A stretch of 64,000 bases of DNA from NCBI RefSeq assembly GCF_040939455.1, contig NC_134136.1:100924014-100988013 (forward strand), written 5' to 3'. The stretch comes from Microcebus murinus (lineage: Eukaryota; Chordata; Mammalia; Primates; Cheirogaleidae). The translations under genes and the position numbers were made by a program. Under the pieces are notes generated by a model. The model was not told where the DNA came from, ran no database searches, and saw only the letters and a list, made by a program, of their open reading frames with translations. Shown here in pieces: positions 56,525-64,000 of this stretch; within the stretch, counting starts at the first letter, position 1, and the number at the start of each line of letters is the position of its first letter.

Positions 56525-56930
56525 TGCCAATAAAACCCATTTTTTCTTCTCGGGCACACAGATAAAATACATTTCACAAACTCCCTTGCAGTTAGGTGTG
56601 TCCATATGGGTGAGTTCTTAAGAAATGGTATGTGAGTGGAAGTGAAGTGTGCTACTTCCAGTTCTGGTTCTTAAGAAACTCCATTAGTCATCCTTTACAC
56701 ATCCTTTTTCCCCTCTAACTGAAGGCAAAGGAACACAGTGACTTGGAGGACATTTTTTAAAGTGGCAGTGCCATAAACTAGAAAGAGCATGGGTCCCTAA
56801 ATATTACTTAAAGAAGAGCTACTCACAGGTTTGGAATATCCATTCTGAACTTTATGTGAATGATGAATAATATTTTATAAGGTTAAATTTTGAGGATTAA
56901 CTGTTATAGCTACTAGTGATACCTTGGCTT
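56525..56930 (+). repeat. Unnamed interspersed repeat, copy 2 of 2
   Basis: 'cccttgcagttaggtgtgtccatatggg', 'aagtgaagtgtgctacttccag', 'ggaacacagtgacttgg' and 'gtggcagtgccataaac' correspond to the copy at 53,785. Confidence 0.5.
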
Positions 56931-57059
56931 ACATGGTTACAAAATAACATTAAATGGAATGTTATAATCAAAATTGTATGTTCTATTATTTTATAATAAT
57001 AAGTACTATAACTGATTGTGGAACTGGTAGTTTTTAAACACTTATTTTTGGAACCATTG

Positions 57060-57160
57060 ACCTTTTCTTATATTAATTACCTCATCTGTAAAATGGGTAC
57101 TGGCCTTACTTAGTTGTTGCAACTACTAACTAAGAAAAAAATGTAAAACACTTATCCAAA
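57060..57160 (+). repeat. MIR SINE fragment
   Basis: 'attacctcatctgtaaaatggg' followed by 'gtaaaacactta' is the MIR core on the + strand. Confidence 0.55.
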
Positions 57161-60100
57161 TGTTATGTTCATAAGGAAATTTTTCATAAAGGTCTATTGT
57201 TATTAAAATTATAAATATTGTGAAAAATCAAATATCAGTTATTTTTGCATACATGAAGGCACACAGAAAAGGAATAAGTTTATTTTGTTCACTATAAATG
57301 ATCACTTTATTAAAAAAAATAAGGCTAAAACCCAAGTAGAGCATGAAATAAGTGACAATTTTCCATGTGCCACTATTGTTCTATTTCCTATTTTCATTGG
57401 AAAATCCCTTACTCACAAATTTAGGATTAAATATTGCTTTAAGAACATTGAATTGACAGATGAATTCTAACAATTAGTTACCATATATACCTCAGTTCAG
57501 TGTCTCAATACATAAAGTAACCAACTAGTTAATCTATCCAATAGGTATTCATTGAGCATCAGCTAAGCTCCAATTTTCTCCAGAAACTTTAAAAAAAAGC
57601 AATTTCCTTCTTATTACTCTTATTTCTAGTGTAACTTCTTTTCTTTTGAAAGATATTTTCCTGAATTTCACTATTTATAAATGAATATACAAATGAAGTA
57701 TATAAAATACACTCACCTTTAAAAGTTTACTACAACTTCTTGAGTTCTAGCAAGTTACATTAATTTAAATATAGACATTGTTATTTCCTCATTTTGGATA
57801 TTTCCAAGTGTACTTAAAATATGCTTCCTTCAAATTAGGTTACATATATTTTGTACTCATACACCATGAATAAAACAATTTTTTGCATATATACGTGAAA
57901 TGGTATTTAGAAATTTTACTTAATCTAACCCCTTTAGACAGAACTACAATAGTTTGGAATTTCCGTTAAGTGGAAAATAAAGAAGAAAGAAGAAAACTAA
58001 ACATGTCGATTCGGTCAACAGGTTTGTTTGAGCTACATGAAGCCAGAAAATGATTGAGCTGATTTTGTTCTTTGAATTGACAATATGGAATTTTTGCTAT
58101 TGACTGAAACTAGCAGATGTTTTGGCATAATGTAGAGACAATTAAAGTATCCTGAACAGATGAAACTCCTATCTTATTTTCAAAGACATCTGAAAGAGAT
58201 TTGACAACTTCATTTGGAAATAAATTATAATATTTAATGACTGTCACTCTTTGGAAAGATTTCTATTCTAAGTCCTGCACACTTTATTTGAAAATCTGAT
58301 TTGTTCTTCTTCTGTTTCTGATAAAATTTGAGAACACGTATTCTAGTCCTCAGGTAAAATCCCTTTGCATTGCATTTCTCATGTACCATTGTTTCTTTTA
58401 GGCACACAATAGGATGTTATGCTTATAAATTAAGTCCTTTGTTCATTTTGTGTATAGTTATCATCTACTATTCACAAAACATTGTATTAAATGCTTTGGA
58501 AATCCATAAATGCATTCAACATATGTTTGATATGATAGAAAAGATAACTCATGCCCATTTATTTCTCTAATTAATGAACAAAAATCCCTTTTGTTAACAT
58601 TTATTATTTGTTATTTCTTGTTCAGTATCCATTTTTTTCTGCTGAACTATGGTCTCCACAAATGCAAGAACTATGTCTGGAACGTTCCTGGCACAAAATA
58701 ATTACAAAACAAGTATTTCCTGAATAAATGGTTAAATAAGTATACTTGGGGCAAACTATATTGATATCATATTACATTTGCCATTTTGAATTATCTTGAA
58801 TCGTATTTAATATTTTGGATAAATTTCATTTAAGGAAGACTTTCAATCCATATTTTATATATTATAATAAATCTTGGGAAGAAGTAAATTTCAGGTTGTG
58901 AATAGTCAGTTAATCTGTGATTTGAGTTAATCCTTGGTTTACCACTGTGCCAAAATGTAATTATGTCATAGGTTGAGAAATAGTTTAAAATACTCAAATG
59001 ACAATAACTTTTTGTGGAATATTTACAACTTTACAGTGACTTGTACTATATAGGCCATTACTTTGAATGTTATAGCTATTTTCTGCTCACATATTTAAAT
59101 ACAAAATTTGATAGCAACATATCAGATACATCTAGAAAATAGAAATTTGATTTGCCTTAGATAAATTTTTAACAGTTTATATTCTAATTTTAGAGATAGG
59201 CTAAGAGTTTTTATATAAAATTAATATTGATACATTTTCTTTGACATTCTTACGTATATTTATATAATTTTAATTAAGAATTCTGTTTCAAAAGGTACTT
59301 ATTCCAGATAAGAAATAATAGACTGACATGAACTATTCCTTAAGTTGCCATATAATATATATTTTGTTGGGTAAGTCAAAGGATTACAATAATCATAGAC
59401 AATAATTTAAAAAGGTGGCAACCTTTGAGCTGATACATTCTCTAAGTTATTCATAGAATGTATAAGCGTTTTAATGAGGTTGAGAAAAAAAATGAAAGTT
59501 TAAGTTCACTTCAATATTTACCTAATCAAATTAAATTTGATTTACTGCTGATTGGAGTACATAGATGAATTAGAAAGAATTCCTTTTCTCAAGTAACTTT
59601 TAATCCTAGAGCAAGAAATGTGAGGACAGTCAAATATAATTTCTTAATAATATAGAGGGTAGGAAATATCCTAATAAAGGCAATAATAGGACATTAAGGG
59701 AATTCCCAAGAACATATATAATTTTCAATTTTGCCTTTAGGAGGAAAGAGGTATCTGAAATTAATCTGAAAGAATCAACAGTGGGTATTAAGCATTTTTG
59801 AAAATAGTGGCTCATTTTCCTTTCAACCCTTCTGGGAAACTAAGATCTATCTCAGTTATTGGAAGGCATGGACTATAATTAAAATTCTCTTTTGGAATGA
59901 TAAAAAGGTATTTTTGGGTTCCACTTTTAGTATGTTAATATGGTAAAATGAGAAATAGATGCTCGTATATAATTCTAGCAACAGAAAGTAGAGGACATGT
60001 TAAGAAGCTGAACTTAGAATTTGGTTCATGTTTTATTACCCCAGCCAAATGTCCTTGAGAGAAAGAGACTGATTTTCAATTTTGGTTGTTTAAAATACCT

Positions 60101-62670
60101 TTATAATGTCTTTAATATATTCAAAATACCCAAATATATAGAGTAGGTTAAGGTGAGATATCAGAGGAAAGGCAGAAAGTATCAATTCCAATCTATCCAA
60201 GACTGTACTTCATTTAAAGAGCTATCAAAAATATGAATGTATGTCATCTCAAAGAACACAAAGTTATTTTTTACACTATCTGATAATTTCTGTTTTAAAA
60301 GATCTGACTAAATGTGATGATTTCTTTTTGTTAATTTTGCTGAAATTGTTCACAATGCAGTAATAAAACAAGTCAACAAGGATGTTCTAACTCTAAAGAA
60401 AACCACTTATAAATGCAGCTTCTTGAAAATTTGTGTAGTGCGACAGTTACCTACCAGATAGGATGGGTTCTAGCAGGGCAGATGAACTAGATCCAAGAGA
60501 GGAATGTATGAAAGGAAGAATCTCATTAGAAATGAAAAAGTAAGTGAGAGAACAAAAGAAAATTGAAACATACAAATAACTAGAAGAAAAACTTGATTGA
60601 GACACACAATATGGGAGAAAAACTAGATCAAAGATTTCAAGTATTGAGAATCAGAACAATTGACCCATCAGTTCAGCATGGTAGTCATATGAAGAAACAA
60701 TTTCGCCTTAAAAATGGAGATGTTAATTGAATCTGGTTTGGAAAATCTTACTTAAAAAGGGCTAGATATGTATTAATAGATATTCCAATTGAACTATGTG
60801 TGAATAAAATTGCTTCTAAAACAGCAGGAAATTTTATTTTCAAAGGTGTGATCAGACTAGTAACCTCATGGTGCACTTATAAGAAATACAGCAGAATTTT
60901 TGGTTAGTATACACACACCTTTTGGAGTGGGTATTACTATGATCATAGGTTTGGGGTCTTTTTACACTGTTGGACCAAATATTTCTCTTTATGCTGGAGA
61001 AATCTCAACTGAAGAGCAAAGTCATTTATTATCTTAAACACCACAACACTACTAATGAGCAAAAAGTTGGAATTATTATTAGTGGGGCCCTTATTGAAAG
61101 AGTTCACATTTTTCATGTGTTGGACCTAAAAGGAAAACCTGTCCAAGAAACCAGTTTCCATGTTGCTGGCATGTAAGTAGAAACTATCTACATGGAGGTA
61201 GTTTAGGACCAAGGAAGCAAAAATTCAGACCAACATCTTCATGAAAGTTAGGAAAAAATTAGACTTCATGCTAAGTTCAATCCTCAGAACTGACAGAGGC
61301 AGCTCTAACTAATGCAGTAAAATTGTTGGACTAAGTAGAATACAACGCTGTCTGTTCAACAAAGAAGTCACTCAGTATTTGTATGAAGGTATTAATTACA
61401 TGAGCCTAGTCACTTGATATTTTTGTTATTATAATTATTATATTAAGCGGTTAATCCATTATAAGCCTTATGATTAAAAGATAATAAATTATTTCTTTTG
61501 GAAACTTTAATTTAATAAACTGAACATAGCTTCCTATGCAATTTTAAGCAGAGTGAACACAATGAACAGAACACAATGAACAGAGTATGTATATAAAGTT
61601 CAACCTTACTCAAGATGGCTCCAAGTAGATAGTAGGAACAGTGTCGTTGGTCTATAATTACAGGAATGTAAACATGACACAACCTCAAGGACAATTTCAG
61701 AGTTGCATGTGGCATTTTCAAGTACTTAGAGCCATAAGATGATTTCCATTTTACAGGGCTTTATATCATACACAGTATTATCGTACAATTTTATAATGAC
61801 AGTTGGTCAAAGTTTATAGCCTATAGTTTCTGATGGCTCAGTGCACTAGTGTTTCTTGTCTAGGTTGTTAAATGCCTATGAAATGGGACAAATCTTGACA
61901 GTCTGAGGAAACATTTGATATGGAAAGAAATATAAATTTGTATTTTCTAAGCTGAAACTATTAAAATGTGGTTTTTGTGTCTTTTTAATTTCATTTTCCC
62001 CCCAGAATTTGGTAAAACATTTTAGATTTTTTTAGAATGTAAATACCTTTTTAATCCATTTCAATCACTTATGTTGATATTAGTAATTGAATGATGCAAC
62101 AGTGTTTATTCCAAAAATATTTAGAAAATCTTCTTTATCACTTGTCCTTAGCACGTTAGACCCCCTGCAATATAAGTTTTCTCGAAGTGATTTCCAAAAT
62201 TAAAAAAAAAAAATTATTATAATTCTATGTCTTGATTGACTTTAGAAAACAATCATTAGTTTCTCTTTAGGGCATTTAAAGATTTAATTCATCCCATTGC
62301 CTACATTCACCTGTCTTCAAATAGTTGATGGCCATGTTATTTTGTTGAACAGCTTTATAATGTTAAATAATATATTCATATTTCAATTTCTTGTTGTATA
62401 CAATTTACTTAGATATTTTGACACCCTACTATATACAATGAGGACATATATACTATATACAATGAGGACATCAGTGCCTGCATGTATTCTATCCATTTCT
62501 TTCCTCTCTCATCTTTCACCATCCGTCACCTACAGATTTACTTTCACATTTGTCAAAGTTGTTAAATCTTACGTTTTCTTCTTCAACCACAAACATAAAT
62601 TTCTTGCTTTTTCAATTTACAAAATATAATGATAAACTTACTGCAAATAAAAAGCTATGCAAATGATGTA
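57161..62670. other. Large AT-rich intergenic stretch; one L2 3' end
   Basis: I see no gene in this 5.5 kb. An L2 3' end on the + strand is likely at about 58,640-58,735 ('ggtctccacaaatgcaagaactatgtctgg...cctggcac...cctgaataaatgg'). A 68-codon frame at 60,970-61,176 has normal-looking composition but I do not recognise it. Small tandem repeats occur at about 61,549-61,582 ('gaacacaatgaacaga') and 62,433-62,470 ('tatacaatgaggacat'). Confidence 0.4.
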
Positions 62671-63136
62671 TGAGGTATCCCAAGGAAGGAAGGAAAGCCC
62701 CGTGAACTCTCCAAGTGGGGTCTTGGTTTCACACGGGAAAGAATTCAAGAGGGAATCAACTAGTGACAGAAAGTTTATTGAGAGAGACAGACAATAGATC
62801 GTACTCCACAGAGAGTATAGGGGTCCCCTCCTGCTCAGGGGCAATGGTAATGTTTTTTATGTGTTCAAGAACCTTGCTGGGAAACAGCCATATGTGACCA
62901 GCATTGTCTTGTGGTCAGGCCATAAAGGTTAATGATAAACTGCTGTCATAGAAAGATAAGCACAAACAGTTCGTAAGGCATCCGGCTTAGTAATTTATCC
63001 ATTTTAAGGTGGTCCTGGGCCAGTGACTGGCTGCCAACTTCCTTGTTCAGAGTGGTTAGGGTCTGGAATCTGTCCATCAAAATGGCTGCATTCAGGCTCT
63101 CTGAAACTTCCTTTTCTGCCTTATCCTTACATTACA
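62671..63136 (-). repeat. Solo LTR of an endogenous retrovirus, antisense
   Basis: On the - strand it starts TGTAATG and ends ATACCTCA. It has an AATAAA signal (complement of about 62,773-62,778: 'tctctcaataaactttctgtc') followed by a U5 with 'gtgtgaaaccaagacccc', typical of class I (gammaretrovirus-like) LTRs. It has no internal genes, so it is a solo LTR. The flanking bases do not form a clear target duplication, so the ends may be off by a few bases. Confidence 0.6.
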
Positions 63137-63276
63137 GATATTATGGCTATGTAAATAATGTTTATTTGCCAATCAAGCAGTTTACCAGGATTACGATTCT
63201 TTCTTTTGGATTCATTGTATTGACCCTAAGTTATTTGAAGTGAAAAATTACAGGAATTAAGATGATGCTTTACATA

Positions 63277-63598
63277 AAGATGTTTTGGTTAAAGTTGCAC
63301 TGCATATACAATGGTGGCCCCATAAGATTATAACACCCTATTTTTATTATACCTTTTCTATATTTAGATATGTTAAATACACAAATACTGCTGTTACAAT
63401 TGCTTACAATATTCAGGACTGTAATGTGCTGAATGTGTTTGTAGCCTAGGAGCAATAAGCTATACCATATAGCCTAGGTATCTAGCAGGCTATACCATCT
63501 AGGTTTGTGTATGTACACTCTAGGATACGCAAGCAACAACGAAACTGCTTAATAATGCATTTCTCTGATTGTACCCCTATTGTTAAGCAATGCATTAC

Positions 63599-63602
<4 letters not shown>
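63277..63602 (-). mobile_element. MER2-type (Tigger family) DNA element
   Basis: Text such as 'gcatatacaatggtggccccataagattataac', 'tatagcctaggta' repeated, 'ggctataccatctagg', and an end of 'aagcaatgcattactg' follows the well-known MER2 sequence. It is non-coding and moderately diverged. Confidence 0.75.
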
Positions 63603-63656
<54 letters not shown>

Positions 63657-63668
63657 TATATATATAAT
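63601..63668. repeat. Compound (TG)n(TA)n(CA)n(TA)n microsatellite
   Basis: A self-complementary dinucleotide tract abuts the end of the MER2-type element. (TG)n followed by (TA)n and (CA)n can fold back on itself. Confidence 0.95.
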
Positions 63669-64000
63669 CAAGATATGCAATCTTGAGTATATATAATCTT
63701 ATACTCAGGAAATTCTTAAAGTCATATTTTGTTTTAATTTACTACATATTTGGACTATGACTACATTGTAACAATGTTTTATATTTTTCTAAGTTTTCTA
63801 ATTGCTTTCACTTTTTCTTATTCAGAAAAAAAGAGAAGTGCATTTCTGTCCCAAATATCTCTCATCAACTTCAGCTGACAAGAGTTAGCTGACTATATCT
63901 AACTACCTGCCTCCTGTCCCTCAAACCTCTTCTTCCTTCACTCTTCCTGTCCCAATAAATGGAAATTCTGTCCTTCCAGTTCCTCATGCCAGAACCTTTG
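63669..64000. other. Intergenic, no feature recognised
   Basis: AT-rich sequence to the window edge. No gene is seen. Confidence 0.4.

Overview
The window is mammalian X-linked DNA, most probably from a strepsirrhine primate, with mouse lemur or another cheirogaleid the best guess. Three things point there. The Alu copies are of lemur type, with a right arm ending in a 'gctaggctgatgcc...actctagcccgggtaatagagtgag' pattern. The many young L1 copies share a 3' end reading 'ttgtacccccataatatgctgaaa'. A short piggyBac-type element sits inside an older L1; non-autonomous piggyBac elements are known among primates from mouse lemur. All species and orthology statements come from recognition only; no search was run.

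The only protein-coding genes I can support are MAGE-B family (melanoma antigen, type I MAGE) genes on the + strand, between about 12 and 34.6 kb. They are: an intact MAGEB6-like gene (ATG 14660 to stop 15712, 350 aa); a broken MAGEB5-like pseudogene (about 18357-19351); and an intact MAGEB5-like gene (ATG 29345 to stop 30415, 356 aa). A fourth block (about 33010-34620) carries only the 3' untranslated/3' flanking part of the same duplication unit, with no coding exon. The order B6 then B5-like matches my memory of the human MAGEB18/MAGEB6/MAGEB5 cluster at Xp21.3. Each intact gene has the family layout: GC-rich, repeated 5' non-coding modules, introns, then one coding exon entered through a conserved polypyrimidine-AG acceptor.

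Layout: 1-12 kb is nested repeats (Alu, an LTR-like block with 48-bp CCAAT repeats, several generations of L1, the piggyBac element). 12.1-20.3 kb holds the MAGEB6-like gene, a solo LTR inside its 5' region, and the pseudogene. 20.85-26.1 kb is one full-length but internally deleted L1 bounded by a perfect 13-bp target duplication. 26.1-34.6 kb holds the MAGEB5-like gene and the orphan flank. 34.6-64 kb is AT-rich, apparently gene-free DNA with L1, Alu, Tigger/MER2-type, MIR/L2 and LTR insertions.

The MAGE proteins would act as partners of RING E3 ligases in germ cells, which is a family inference. I found no undescribed multi-gene system. The most unusual items are structural: the piggyBac insertion, the reverse-complement patch inside an L1 3' UTR, the L1 lacking its ORF2 N-terminal half, and the MAGE duplicon that lost its gene.
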